Source of the DNA: Deinococcus sp. JMULE3
Lineage (GTDB): Bacteria; Deinococcota; Deinococci; Deinococcales; Deinococcaceae
Assembly (NCBI RefSeq): GCF_013337115.1
Contig: NZ_SGWE01000004.1
Location: 2,108,501 to 2,172,500, forward strand
Reading direction: 5' to 3'
DNA length: 64,000 nucleotides
Under the pieces are notes generated by a model, which was given only the letters and a program-made list of their open reading frames with translations, searched no databases and had not been told where the DNA came from. This document shows positions 1-7,674 of this stretch, piece after piece. Every line of letters starts with the position of its first letter. Position 1 is the first letter of the stretch. Both the position numbers and the translations under genes were made by a program.

Positions 1-671
1 TCCACGATGCCGCCCATGTCGTCCGGCACGGCCTGCACACCCTCGGGCATGGCCTTCACGACAGAGACGCCGTTGGCGCGGGCTAGCGCGACCAGTTCCG
101 GCTTGATGACCTGCCCGTACACCACGCGCGTCCAGTTCCGCACCGCGATGGGTTGCTTCTCCCCGTCGGGCTGGGTGGGGGGGCGCATGAGACCCTCGAT
201 GAAGTCCTGCACGTCCGCGTGAGCGGCGCTCATGTACACCCAGCCGCGCACGCCGGTGTCGGGGCGGCTGCTCTCGGCGCGGGGGGTGTACACGTCCAGG
301 TTCACGCCGTTCCCGCCGCCGACCTTCGTGACCAGCGCGAGTTTCTTCGCGACTTCCATCACGCCCTCGAAGGTGTGCGGCGCGTGCTCGGTCGCGCCCT
401 GCACGAAGCAGTTCAGGACGTTCCCGTGCTGCGTGCCGGCGCCGGCCAGGACGCGCCCGCCGGGGCAGAATTTCTTCTCGGCCATCAGGTCGTAGTACGC
501 CTGCGCCCAGTGCTCCCGCGCGCCCGCCTCCTCGGCGCCGGCCACCCAGGTGGCGATGCGGCGGAACATGCCGCTCAGGTCGCCGTCCGCGCCCTGCAGG
601 TACTGCCGCTTGGCGATGTGGTGGGCGTTCTCGTCGAAGTTGGTCAGGGGCTGGGCGCTCAGGGTGGTCAC
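1..671 (-). CDS. nrdJ: class II (B12-dependent) ribonucleotide reductase, N-terminal part
   Basis: Reduces ribonucleotides to deoxyribonucleotides using adenosylcobalamin; cytosolic, supplies DNA precursors. Only the first ~223 residues are inside the window; the gene runs off the left edge. Reverse-strand translation shows the family's N-terminal signature: FCPGGR at ~68-73, GNVLNCF at ~83-89 with the substrate-pocket Cys88, then KVGGGNGVNLD. The GTG start was chosen because AAGGAG lies 8 nt upstream; an ATG slightly further up is in another frame and stops at once. Two NrdR-box-like palindromes lie ~130-180 bp upstream, and nrdR itself is at 8400, so NrdR control is likely (inference). Class I large subunits share some motifs, but the FCPGGR/GNVLNCF context fits the NrdJ type. 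Confidence 0.9.
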   Translation of the reverse strand, partial: MTTLSAQPLTNFDENAHHIAKRQYLQGADGDLSGMFRRIATWVAGAEEAGAREHWAQAYYDLMAEKKFCPGGRVLAGAGTQHGNVLNCFVQGATEHAPHTFEGVMEVAKKLALVTKVGGGNGVNLDVYTPRAESSRPDTGVRGWVYMSAAHADVQDFIEGLMRPPTQPDGEKQPIAVRNWTRVVYGQVIKPELVALARANGVSVVKAMPEGVQAVPDDMGGIV

Positions 672-802
672 GATAGGGTCTCCTTGCTGGGGGGCATGAA
701 ACAGCAGACCGCCGCGCATGCCGCTGGTGTCGCAGCGGAATGAGAGGGGGGCCGTTGGGTTTTTCTTAACGCGTGAAGCGTATCACGCGCAGTGCCCAGA
801 GC

Positions 803-850
803 GTACTACATCTTGTGGGAGCTTGTCTGAAGGGTGACCACATATGGTAT
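803..850 (-). promoter_or_regulatory. two tandem NrdR-box-like sites upstream of nrdJ
   Basis: The NrdR box is a 16-bp imperfect palindrome with core CWATATATWG. Site 1 (803-818) has core CTACATCTTG, 8 of 10 matches. Site 2 (835-850) has core CCACATATGG, 7 of 10. Their centres are 32 bp apart, about three helical turns, which is the phased pairing usual for NrdR operators. The TTCAGA/TAGTAC pair on the reverse strand, spaced 17 bp, overlaps site 1 and could be the promoter, but it is weak. Confidence 0.6.
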
Positions 851-928
851 GCAGCGGGCGTGAATATCGGCCCGCTGCACGGTGAAAACCCGCTGAATTT
901 GATCCCCGGTTCAGCCTTCCCCCACCCA

Positions 929-957
929 GGTCAGGGCAGAGGAGACGGTCCCTGACC
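929..957 (-). terminator. hairpin after gpsA
   Basis: A perfect 8-bp stem (929-936 with 950-957, arms GGTCAGGG/CCCTGACC) lies just past the gpsA stop. There is no clear T-tract, so termination efficiency is uncertain. A second perfect 8-bp stem (851-858 with 871-878, arm GCAGCGGG) follows before the NrdR sites. Confidence 0.4.
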
Positions 958-960
958 CGC

Positions 961-1923
961 TCAGTGCTGCTCGGGTTTCGCCTCGCGCTCCATCAGGCGC
1001 GCCACGCCGTCACCCGGCGTCCACTCGCCCCGCGTGACGTGCGCCACTGCGCGCACGATCGGCAGGTCATGCCCGTGCGCCGTCGCCCAGGCGTCCAGCA
1101 GGCCCGACGTGCGCAGGCCCTCCACGACCTTCCCGCCCTGCCCCGGATGCTCCCCGCGCGCGATGGACTCGCCCGCCGCGCGGTTGCGGCTGTGGCGGCT
1201 GGTGGCCGTGGCGACCAGGTCCCCCAGGCCACTCAGGCCGTACACCGTCTCCTCGCGCGCACCCAGCGCCGTCAGGTAGCGGTTCATCTCGCGCAGCCCG
1301 CGCGTGATCAGCGCGGACTTCGCGTTGTCGCCCAGGTTCAGGCCGTCCACCAGCCCGGCGGCGACCGCCATGACGTTCTTCAGCACGCCGCCCAGTTCCA
1401 CGCCCGTCTCGTCGTCGCTGGTGTACACGCGCAGGCCCGGCGTCATCAATGCCGCCTGCACGGACCGCGCAAAGCCACCGTCGCGGCTGGCGACGACGGT
1501 CGCGGCGGGCAGGCCCCGCCCGATCTCCTCGGCGTGATTCGGGCCGCTCAGGACTGCCACGCGCGCGAAGCCCAGCTGCCGTGCCAGGACGCTCAGCTGC
1601 CCCCCGTCCGGCGCGAGGCCCTTGGCGCACAGCACCACGCCCAGGTCACGCGGTAGCGCCGCGAGCAGCTCCGGCACGCCCACGCTGGGCACCACGACGA
1701 GCGCGAACGGCGCGTCCGTGATCGCCTCGCCCAGGTGCGCCGTGACCTCCAGCCCCGCCGGGAGGGTCACGCCCGGCAGGTACTCCGCGTTCACCCGCCC
1801 CTCCGCCAGCGTCCGCGCGAAATCAGCGCGGCGCGCCCACAGCCGCACCGGGCCGTTGCGCGCCGCGTTCACCGCCAGGGCCGTGCCCCAGCCGCCCGCC
1901 CCCAGCACTGGCAGTCCGCTCAC
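961..1923 (-). CDS. gpsA: NAD(P)H-dependent glycerol-3-phosphate dehydrogenase
   Basis: Converts dihydroxyacetone phosphate to sn-glycerol-3-phosphate, the backbone of membrane phospholipids; cytosolic. 320 residues, slightly short of the usual ~330. The N-terminus carries the Rossmann motif [12 protein letters not shown] (~6-17); [17 protein letters not shown] around 175-190 holds the catalytic Lys region, followed by [14 protein letters not shown] and SRNRAAGE, all typical of GpsA. The GTG start overlaps the stop of the upstream methyltransferase by four bases (GTGA), so the two are co-translated. Assignment is secure. Confidence 0.96.
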   Translation of the reverse strand: MSGLPVLGAGGWGTALAVNAARNGPVRLWARRADFARTLAEGRVNAEYLPGVTLPAGLEVTAHLGEAITDAPFALVVVPSVGVPELLAALPRDLGVVLCAKGLAPDGGQLSVLARQLGFARVAVLSGPNHAEEIGRGLPAATVVASRDGGFARSVQAALMTPGLRVYTSDDETGVELGGVLKNVMAVAAGLVDGLNLGDNAKSALITRGLREMNRYLTALGAREETVYGLSGLGDLVATATSRHSRNRAAGESIARGEHPGQGGKVVEGLRTSGLLDAWATAHGHDLPIVRAVAHVTRGEWTPGDGVARLMEREAKPEQH

Positions 1924-2669
1924 GCCTCACCTGCCCAGGCGAACACCCACACGCGCGGCGCGTCCGGTTCCGGCGGCGCGTAATCCGGGTACTCCACGAT
2001 CTCCCACCGCGCGAACCCCGCCGCCCCCAGCAGCGGCTCCAGGTCCGCCGGGTCGTACCCACGCTCGCGGTGCGTCTCCACGAACTCCTGATCGTCCACC
2101 CGGCAGAACGCCTGCACCACCCCCACGTCCGCGTCCGCGTCGTAGTGATGCGACCAGTGATAGTGAACCTCACCGCCGTCCGGCAGCGGGGCCAGACCCT
2201 CGATAGCGTCCCCCTCCCACAACTCCCGCACGCCCAGCCGGGTGTTCACGTCGAACGCCAGCAGCCCCCCGGGACTCAGGTGCGCCCGCGCCCGCGCCAG
2301 CGCCGCGCCCAGATCCCCCGGCGTCAGCAGGTTGTTCAGGCTGTCGAACACGCACGTCACCAGCCCGAACCGCTCACCCAGCTCGAAGGTCCGCAGGTCC
2401 CCCTGCACGAACGGCACGCCCGGCAACCGGGTCCGCGCCTCGGCGAGCATCGCCTCACTGAAATCCAGACCCGTCACATCCCAGCCCGCCGCGCGCAACT
2501 CCCGCGTGAACCCCCCGGTGCCGCACGCGAGGTCCAGCGCCCGGCCCGGCCCGACCAGACCCCCATCCCGCGCGAACGACAGGACGAAATCCGCCCAGTG
2601 GTCATACTCCACGTCCGCCATGATCGCGTCATACACGGCCGCCAGAGCGGTAAACGGCTGCCTCTGCAT
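1920..2669 (-). CDS. class I SAM-dependent methyltransferase
   Basis: Transfers a methyl group from S-adenosylmethionine to an unknown acceptor. Motif I ([12 protein letters not shown], about residues 43-54) and post-I ([11 protein letters not shown]) are clear, followed by QGDLRTFEL and FDSLNNLLT, so the Rossmann-fold methyltransferase core is complete; the C-terminus resembles the YjiC/YodH-type small-molecule methyltransferases. The start at 2669 was preferred over an ATG ten codons earlier because TATACT lies exactly 7 nt before it, a leaderless Deinococcus promoter. It overlaps gpsA by GTGA. The substrate cannot be read from the sequence. Confidence 0.85.
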   Translation of the reverse strand: MQRQPFTALAAVYDAIMADVEYDHWADFVLSFARDGGLVGPGRALDLACGTGGFTRELRAAGWDVTGLDFSEAMLAEARTRLPGVPFVQGDLRTFELGERFGLVTCVFDSLNNLLTPGDLGAALARARAHLSPGGLLAFDVNTRLGVRELWEGDAIEGLAPLPDGGEVHYHWSHHYDADADVGVVQAFCRVDDQEFVETHRERGYDPADLEPLLGAAGFARWEIVEYPDYAPPEPDAPRVWVFAWAGEA

Positions 2670-2765
2670 GGGGCGAAGTATAGCGGGCAGCTGATGCACG
2701 CGACCTTCGGTCAGGTCTGCCGGGTGGGCGGACGCCCGGATCGGTGCATTGGGGGAGGCGTGGCA

Positions 2766-2793
2766 GAAAAAGAGGCGACTCTCAGGAGTCGCC
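2766..2793 (-). terminator. intrinsic terminator of the pilin pair
   Basis: Perfect 8-bp stem with a 4-nt loop (2774-2781 with 2786-2793) followed on the reverse strand by TCTTTTTCT. It ends the transcript of the two pilin-like genes. Confidence 0.85.
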
Positions 2794-2816
2794 CTGTTCT
2801 GATCGGGGTCTTCATT

Positions 2817-3206
2817 TCATGGCGACCAGTGTGATGGGGGACAGCCCGCTGCGGCCTCCGGTGTAGGTGACGCTGACACTGTATTCCGTGGGGTGCTCAG
2901 GCAGGTGACGTCAGTGATGGGTCCGGGAGCTGAGACGGCGTTGGTGACGCTGCCGGAGGTGACCGTGACGGTTTCTGCAGCGTAGACGCAGGCGCCGTCC
3001 AGTCCGGTGGAGTCGGGGTTCATGGTTTCGGTGGCCATCAGGGCGTTGATGACGCGATTGGCGACTGTGTTGGCGGCGCCGTCGGTGGCTTTGGCGCGGG
3101 CGTTCATCAGGCCGGGGATCAGGACGGCGGCCAGGATGCCGATGACGACGATCGTGATCAGCAGTTCGATGATCGTGAAGCCCTGGGTGTGGGTGGGGTG
3201 GGGCAT
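2817..3206 (-). CDS. type IV pilin-like protein with apparent C-terminal frameshift
   Basis: Prepilin: short leader, then G/FTIIELLITIVVIGILAAVLIPG, with the Glu at +5 that the prepilin peptidase and assembly need. About 129 residues as read. It is a close paralogue of the gene at 3270. The shared reading ends at ITDVTC; after that this frame gives a Pro/Ser/Ala tail unlike the paralogue. In the next frame the DNA reads TEYSVSVTYTGG and ends at 2812, matching the paralogue's TDAFSTTVAYNGG. One base seems to be lost or gained near the G-run at 2890-2893. Either the product has an altered C-terminus, or this is a sequencing error or programmed slip. Confidence 0.75.
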   Translation of the reverse strand: MPHPTHTQGFTIIELLITIVVIGILAAVLIPGLMNARAKATDGAANTVANRVINALMATETMNPDSTGLDGACVYAAETVTVTSGSVTNAVSAPGPITDVTCLSTPRNTVSASPTPEAAAGCPPSHWSP

Positions 3207-3226
3207 GGGTAGTCCTGGAATGCGAA

Positions 3227-3257
3227 GCAGCGTGACCGCGCGGGGCGGTCACGCTGC
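3227..3257 (-). terminator. strong hairpin between the two pilin genes
   Basis: A perfect 13-bp stem with a 5-nt loop (3227-3239 with 3245-3257, arm GCAGCGTGACCGC). There is no T-tract, so it may act as an mRNA stabiliser or attenuator between the highly expressed first pilin and the second rather than as a full terminator. Confidence 0.5.
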
Positions 3258-3269
3258 GGAGTCGCGCGA

Positions 3270-3653
3270 TTACTTGTTGCTGCTGTAGTCCTGGGTGGCT
3301 GCGCTGCCGCCGTTGTAGGCGACGGTGGTGCTGAACGCATCGGTGGTGCTCGTGCAGGTCACGCCAGTGATGGGGCTGGGCGCGTTGACCGTGGTGGTTT
3401 CGCTGCCGGAGGTGACGGTGACGGTGCCGTCAGCGTAGGAGCAGGTGGCGTCCGCGCCGGTGGAGGTGGGGTTGCTGGTTTCCACGGCGGCCATGGCAGT
3501 CAGCACGTTGCGGCCCACGGTCGCGGCGCTGGTGTCGTTCGCCTTGCTGCGGGCGTTCAGCAGGTTGGGGATCAGGACGGCGGCCAGGATGCCGATGATG
3601 GCGATGACGATGAGCAGCTCGATCAGGGTGAAGCCTTGGGTGGTGTTCTTCAT
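3270..3653 (-). CDS. type IV pilin-like protein (PilA/PilE type)
   Basis: Major-pilin-like subunit of a type IV pilus or transformation pseudopilus, exported and anchored in the inner membrane before assembly. 127 residues. MKNTTQG is a short leader cleaved after Gly7; then FTLIELLIVIAIIGILAAVL with Glu5 and the hydrophobic helix, then NLLNARSKAND, and a Thr/Ser-rich globular domain with a Cys pair near 70 and 99. AGGAG lies 6 nt before ATG. On the reverse strand TACACT (3760-3765) is a plausible -10, giving a ~100-nt leader. Transcribed with the damaged paralogue downstream; no pilus assembly genes are nearby. Confidence 0.88.
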   Translation of the reverse strand: MKNTTQGFTLIELLIVIAIIGILAAVLIPNLLNARSKANDTSAATVGRNVLTAMAAVETSNPTSTGADATCSYADGTVTVTSGSETTTVNAPSPITGVTCTSTTDAFSTTVAYNGGSAATQDYSSNK

Positions 3654-4085
3654 GCTGTGCTCCTGGTGCGACCGTCCCGGTTGATGGATGGATGGGTCCG
3701 GGTGGTCTGCGTATGGCGTTGGGCGGGTGTCAGGTGTCTCCTGTCCTGCCTTGAGATGAAGTGTACGTGGCTTTTTCTCACAACAGTCTTACTGAATGGT
3801 GGGTTGGGAAACGATCGGTCAGCAGTGTGTCTCGGCGGGAAAAGCTCGATCGGGACGCTGCTTCCCGGTTGTTTTGAACTGCTACCTGGTTTGTGAGACC
3901 GCCCTGCGGTCGTCGCTGTGGGGCGGCGGTGGTATGCTGCGTGTCAGTTCGGCCTGCCTGGCATGGGGAGGCGAATGGGATCACCTGCGGGTGTCCCCAC
4001 CCTTGAATTCAGATTGGACGGCGGGCGCGGCGCGGGGCGGTGAGACAGCCCCGGACCGCGTGTCCTGCCGGGAGAGAGGCTGCAT
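3654..4085. other. 432-bp divergent intergenic region, pilin and dnaB promoters
   Basis: No ORF of convincing quality. The left half is locally AT-richer (CTTTTTCTCACAACAG around 3771-3786) and holds the -10-like TACACT for the pilin genes on the reverse strand. TATGCT at 3933-3938 is the best forward -10 for dnaB; no good -35 is seen. GGGAGAGAGG just before 4080 is the dnaB ribosome-binding site. Confidence 0.4.
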
Positions 4086-6677
4086 TTGGAACTCACGCCA
4101 CGCGTTCCGCCGCACAGCAACGACGCTGAAATCAGCGTGCTGGGCAGCATTCTGCTGGACAACGACACCCTGAACACCCTGGGCGACACGGTCACGCCCG
4201 AGATGTTCTACCGCGAGGGTCACCGCAAGATCTTCACCGCCATGCGCACCCTGCAGGAGCGCGGCGAACCGGTGGACCTCGTCACGCTCAGCGAGGACCT
4301 GCGCGTCAAGGGCATGCTCGACGAGGTGGGCGGCCTGACGTACCTGATCGGTCTGTCGGACCAGGTGCCGACCGCCGCGTACGCCGAGCACTACGCGCGG
4401 ATCGTGCAGGAGAAGGCCACGCTGCGCTCGCTGATCAGCGCGTCCGGCAAGGCCATGCAGCTCGCGTACGAGGCGCAGCTGCCGCTGGAGGACCTGCTCG
4501 ACCGCGCCGAGAAGATGATCTTCGAGGTCGCCGAGCAGAAGAAGAAGGGCGAGGCGTTCCAGGCGATGAACGAGGTCGTCACCGAGACCTTCGAGTACAT
4601 CACGCTGCTGCACCAGAACAAGGGCATCCCCGACGGCGTCAGCACGGGCTTCCGCGACCTGGACGAGCAGATCTCGGGGTTGCAGAAGGGCAGCCTGAAC
4701 GTGCTGGCCGCCCGGCCGTCGATGGGGAAATGCGTGTCGGCCGACACGCTGATTGACGTGCCGGGCACCGGAGAGCGGATCACGGTGGAGGCGTTCGTGC
4801 GCCGCGAGTTGCCGGTCGTGTTGAGTGTCACGCCGGACGGCCAGGTGCGGGAGTCGCGGGTGGGCGCGTGGATTGACAGTGGGGTGAAGTCGGTGCGGCG
4901 CGTGACGACCCGCACGGGGCGCGTGGTCGAGACCACCCCGCACCACCCGTTCCTGGGTGTGGACGGCTGGACGCCGCTGTATGACCTGAAGGTCGGCGAC
5001 CGGATTGCCGTGCCGCGAGAGGTGGCCGTGTTCGGTTCCGTGGATGCCCTGAGTGCGGAGCGTGTGCGGCTCCTGGCCTACCTGCTGGCCGAGGGAGGCC
5101 TCACGCAGAGCAGCCCGAGGTTCACGAACGCCGATCCCGAACTGGTCGAGGATTTCCGCGCGTGCCTGCGGGCGGAGTTCCCGGAGCTGGACATGATCCA
5201 GGACGAGCGGACCGGAATGGACTACCGGATCAGTCGCCGCTGGTCGCCCGGCGAGCAGAAGAACCGCGTCAATCCCCTGACCGAGTGGCTCCGTGAGCTG
5301 GGCGTGTGGGGTGAACACGCGGACAGCAAGCGCATTCCGGACGTGGTCTGGACCCTGACCCGCGAGGGGCTGGCGTCGTTCCTGCGGGTGCTGCTGTCGT
5401 GTGACGGAACGCTGTACGCCCTGGCCGGAAAGGCACGGATCGAGTTCACGGTCGCCAGCGAGGGGCTGGCGCGTGACGTGCACCACGCCCTGATCCGCTT
5501 CGGGATCGTGTCGAAGCTGTGGCAGAAGACCGGGCGGTCCTGGCGGGTCGAGATCACCGAGCCGCGGAGTATCGCCGGGTACCAGAACCGGATCGGCTGG
5601 CTGGGTGCCAAGGCGCAGCGGGAGATTCCCGTGAGTGCCGGTCAGCGGAGCAATGTCGGTCATCCGGGTGTCGGCGCGTGGGTGCATGTTCGTCGGGCCG
5701 CGCAGGCCCGCGGCCTGAGTCTGTCCGCTCTGGCCCGCGCGGCGGGAGAGCACACCGGGGGCGGGTTCAATGCGCACACGTCGCGCGGTCTGCCGCAGGC
5801 TCGCGCGGCGCGGTACGCCGCCGTGCTGGACGATCCGCACCTGTCCATGCTGGGCAGCGGCGCACTGTACTGGGACGACATCGTCACCATCGAGGACGTG
5901 GGTGAACGGCAGGTGTACGACCTGACGGTGCCCGGTGACGCGAACTTCATCGCGGCGGACATCTGCCTGCACAACACGGCGTTCGCGCTGTCCATCGCGC
6001 AGAACGTCGCGCTGCGCGGCGAGAAGGCGGTCGCGGTGTTCAGTCTGGAAATGCCTGCCGTGCAGCTCGCGCTGCGCATGCTGTGCAGCGAGGCGCGCGT
6101 GGACATGAACCGCATCCGCTCGGGTCAGCTGAACGAGCGGGATTTCGAGCGGCTGGCGCACGCGGCCGGGCGACTGGCGGACGCGCCGATGATCATCGAT
6201 GACGAGGCGGACCTGACGCTGAACAACCTGCGCAGCAAGCTGCGGCGGATCGCGGCGCAGCACGGGCGGCTGGGGCTCGTGGTCATCGACTACCTGCAGC
6301 TCATGTCGGGCAGCAAGGGCGGGGGCGGCACCGAGAACCGCCAGCAGGAGATCAGCACCATCTCGCGCGGCCTGAAGGGCCTGGCGCGTGAGATGGAGGT
6401 GCCGATCATCGTGCTGTCGCAGCTGTCGCGCGCCGTCGAGCAGCGCCCCAACCACCGTCCGATGCTGTCGGACCTGCGTGAGTCGGGCGCGATCGAGCAG
6501 GACGCGGACATCGTGATGTTCATCTACCGCGACGAGTACTACAACAAGGAGACCGATCAGCAGGGCATCGCGGAGATCATCGTCGGCAAGCAGCGCAACG
6601 GTCCGGTCGGTACGGTGAAGTTGCAGTTTCACAGCGCGCACGTCCGCTTCAACGACCTCGCGCCGGAGGGCGTGTAA
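4086..6677 (+). CDS. dnaB: replicative DNA helicase DnaB containing an intein
   Basis: Hexameric helicase that unwinds DNA at the replication fork. 863 codons, of which residues 216-630 are an intein; the spliced helicase would be 448 residues, the normal length. Extein: N-terminal DnaB domain (VPPHSNDAEISVLGSIL), linker, then GFRDLDEQISGLQKGSLNVLAARPSMGK, the Walker A motif cut by the intein before its Thr; after the intein TAFALSIAQNVA, LVVIDYLQLM (Walker B), SRGLKGLA and LSDLRESGAIEQDAD, where the Arg-finger region lies. TTG start with GGGAGAGAGG a few bases upstream. Its TAA stop overlaps the ATG of the following Nudix gene by one base. Function depends on protein splicing, since the P-loop is interrupted. 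Confidence 0.96.
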   Translation: MELTPRVPPHSNDAEISVLGSILLDNDTLNTLGDTVTPEMFYREGHRKIFTAMRTLQERGEPVDLVTLSEDLRVKGMLDEVGGLTYLIGLSDQVPTAAYAEHYARIVQEKATLRSLISASGKAMQLAYEAQLPLEDLLDRAEKMIFEVAEQKKKGEAFQAMNEVVTETFEYITLLHQNKGIPDGVSTGFRDLDEQISGLQKGSLNVLAARPSMGKCVSADTLIDVPGTGERITVEAFVRRELPVVLSVTPDGQVRESRVGAWIDSGVKSVRRVTTRTGRVVETTPHHPFLGVDGWTPLYDLKVGDRIAVPREVAVFGSVDALSAERVRLLAYLLAEGGLTQSSPRFTNADPELVEDFRACLRAEFPELDMIQDERTGMDYRISRRWSPGEQKNRVNPLTEWLRELGVWGEHADSKRIPDVVWTLTREGLASFLRVLLSCDGTLYALAGKARIEFTVASEGLARDVHHALIRFGIVSKLWQKTGRSWRVEITEPRSIAGYQNRIGWLGAKAQREIPVSAGQRSNVGHPGVGAWVHVRRAAQARGLSLSALARAAGEHTGGGFNAHTSRGLPQARAARYAAVLDDPHLSMLGSGALYWDDIVTIEDVGERQVYDLTVPGDANFIAADICLHNTAFALSIAQNVALRGEKAVAVFSLEMPAVQLALRMLCSEARVDMNRIRSGQLNERDFERLAHAAGRLADAPMIIDDEADLTLNNLRSKLRRIAAQHGRLGLVVIDYLQLMSGSKGGGGTENRQQEISTISRGLKGLAREMEVPIIVLSQLSRAVEQRPNHRPMLSDLRESGAIEQDADIVMFIYRDEYYNKETDQQGIAEIIVGKQRNGPVGTVKLQFHSAHVRFNDLAPEGV
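4731..5975 (+). other. DnaB intein with LAGLIDADG-type endonuclease domain
   Basis: 415-residue self-splicing element inserted between Lys and Thr of the Walker A motif. Block A starts at Cys1 (CVSADTLIDV), block B has TPHH at 69-72, block F is VYDLTVPGDANFIA, and block G ends His414-Asn415, followed by Thr as +1 nucleophile; every splicing residue expected is present. Two dodecapeptide motifs, LLAYLLAEGG (114-123) and FLRVLLSCDG (217-226), mark a LAGLIDADG homing endonuclease that looks intact. Between the endonuclease and block F, residues ~322-341 (AAQARGLSLSALARAAGEH) resemble a helix-turn-helix. Likely a mobile genetic element within dnaB. Confidence 0.95.
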
Positions 6678-7351
6678 TGGCGGAAGAACAGGTCAAGTCC
6701 GGAGGGCAGGGCGCGCAGCGCCGCCGCCGTCGTCGCCGCGGCACCGGGGGCGCGCAGGCGCGGCCCGGGCAGGTCACGAACACCACCGCCACGCCCGTCC
6801 CGGCGGCGCCCAGCAAGCGCGGGCAGAAGCGGCCGCTGGCGGACCCGCGGATCGGCGTGGGCTGCATCGTGCTGCGCGGCGACGAGATCCTGCTCGTGCG
6901 CGAGCGGGGCCGCTGGTCGCTGCCCAAGGGCGGCCTGGAGGCCGGGGAACTCGTGCAGGACGGCGCGCGGCGCGAGACCTTCGAGGAGACCGGGCTGATC
7001 GTGGAACTGCGCGACCTGGCGTTCATCGTGGAGTTCCAGGCCGTCACGTGGGGGCACCACCTGCAGTTCTTCTACACCGGGCGTGAGGTGGGCGGGAAGC
7101 TGGAGCCGCGCGACCCGGACCGGGACGTGCAGGAGGCGCGCTTCGTGCCGATCCGGCAGCTGCGGGAGTTCATCCGCTTCCGGCCGCGACTGGTGGCGCT
7201 GGAGACGTGGCTGCGCGAGCGGCGCCCGAGGCACTTCGTGTTCAACCTGGACAAGGAACCCGCGATGCTGCGCAAGCGGCGCCGGGTGGGCGACGGTGCT
7301 CCGGCCGTCCGCGCGCCGGAACCGGAATTCACGGACGAACCGGACCTGTAA
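6677..7351 (+). CDS. Nudix hydrolase with basic N-terminal tail
   Basis: Hydrolyses a nucleoside diphosphate linked to another group; substrate not evident. 224 residues. The first ~60 residues are low-complexity with a run of about seven Arg (RRRRRRR) and look disordered or nucleic-acid binding. The Nudix domain runs ~58-190, with the full box GGLEAGELVQDGARRETFEETGL-like pattern (G-x5-E-x7-REUXEEXGU) at ~94-116. A basic tail (LRKRRR) follows. ATG overlaps the dnaB stop (TAATG), so it is translated from the dnaB message. A terminator follows. Confidence 0.87.
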   Translation: MAEEQVKSGGQGAQRRRRRRRGTGGAQARPGQVTNTTATPVPAAPSKRGQKRPLADPRIGVGCIVLRGDEILLVRERGRWSLPKGGLEAGELVQDGARRETFEETGLIVELRDLAFIVEFQAVTWGHHLQFFYTGREVGGKLEPRDPDRDVQEARFVPIRQLREFIRFRPRLVALETWLRERRPRHFVFNLDKEPAMLRKRRRVGDGAPAVRAPEPEFTDEPDL

Positions 7352-7368
7352 CGGCAGGGATCGAGGGG

Positions 7369-7392
7369 GTGGGCTGAGGCCCGCCTCTTTTC
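7369..7392 (+). terminator. terminator after dnaB-Nudix
   Basis: 6-bp stem GTGGGC/GCCCGC with a TGAG loop (7369-7384) followed by CTCTTTTCTT. Confidence 0.75.
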
Positions 7393-7436
7393 TTGATTGG
7401 AAGAATCGCGGCACGTTATTCTGCTAAAATCGAACT

Positions 7437-7643
7437 ATGAAACGAGTGTTCCGCCCGCAGGCCGAACCCCTGCCCACCAGCGGGCGCGGCTACCAGCACG
7501 TCTGCCCCCACTGCGCCCAGCCCCTGACCCTGCACGACCTGCGCGACGGCGACCAGGGCTACTGGTGCCACGGCTGCGGCTGCGGCCACCGCGCCGGGGA
7601 CCCACCCCCACAGGCCCTGCGGCCCCTCCCGCAGGCGGGATAA
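7437..7643 (+). CDS. small zinc-ribbon protein
   Basis: 68 residues, function unknown. HVCPHC near 21-26 and YWCHGCGCGH near 42-51 form two knuckles of a probable zinc ribbon. TAAAAT (7425-7430) lies 6 nt before ATG, so the transcript is probably leaderless and monocistronic. The length and Cys spacing suggest a nucleic-acid or protein-binding accessory factor, but no specific family is recognised. Confidence 0.7.
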   Translation: MKRVFRPQAEPLPTSGRGYQHVCPHCAQPLTLHDLRDGDQGYWCHGCGCGHRAGDPPPQALRPLPQAG

Positions 7644-7674
7644 ACGCCACGCCCGCTCCGGTATGCTGAGGAAC

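Noticed and set aside
153..743. Forward ORF over the left-edge gene
   Set aside because: Shadow of nrdJ; its translation is low-complexity and the reverse frame encodes recognisable reductase motifs.
672..960. Cobalamin riboswitch upstream of the B12-dependent reductase
   Set aside because: No B12 box or conserved core is seen; NrdR-like palindromes explain the region better.
3981..6641. Very long reverse-strand open frame (~886 codons) opposite dnaB
   Set aside because: GC-rich third positions keep the antisense frame open. The translation is low in hydrophobic structure and rich in Arg/Gln/His/Pro; dnaB on the other strand is certain.
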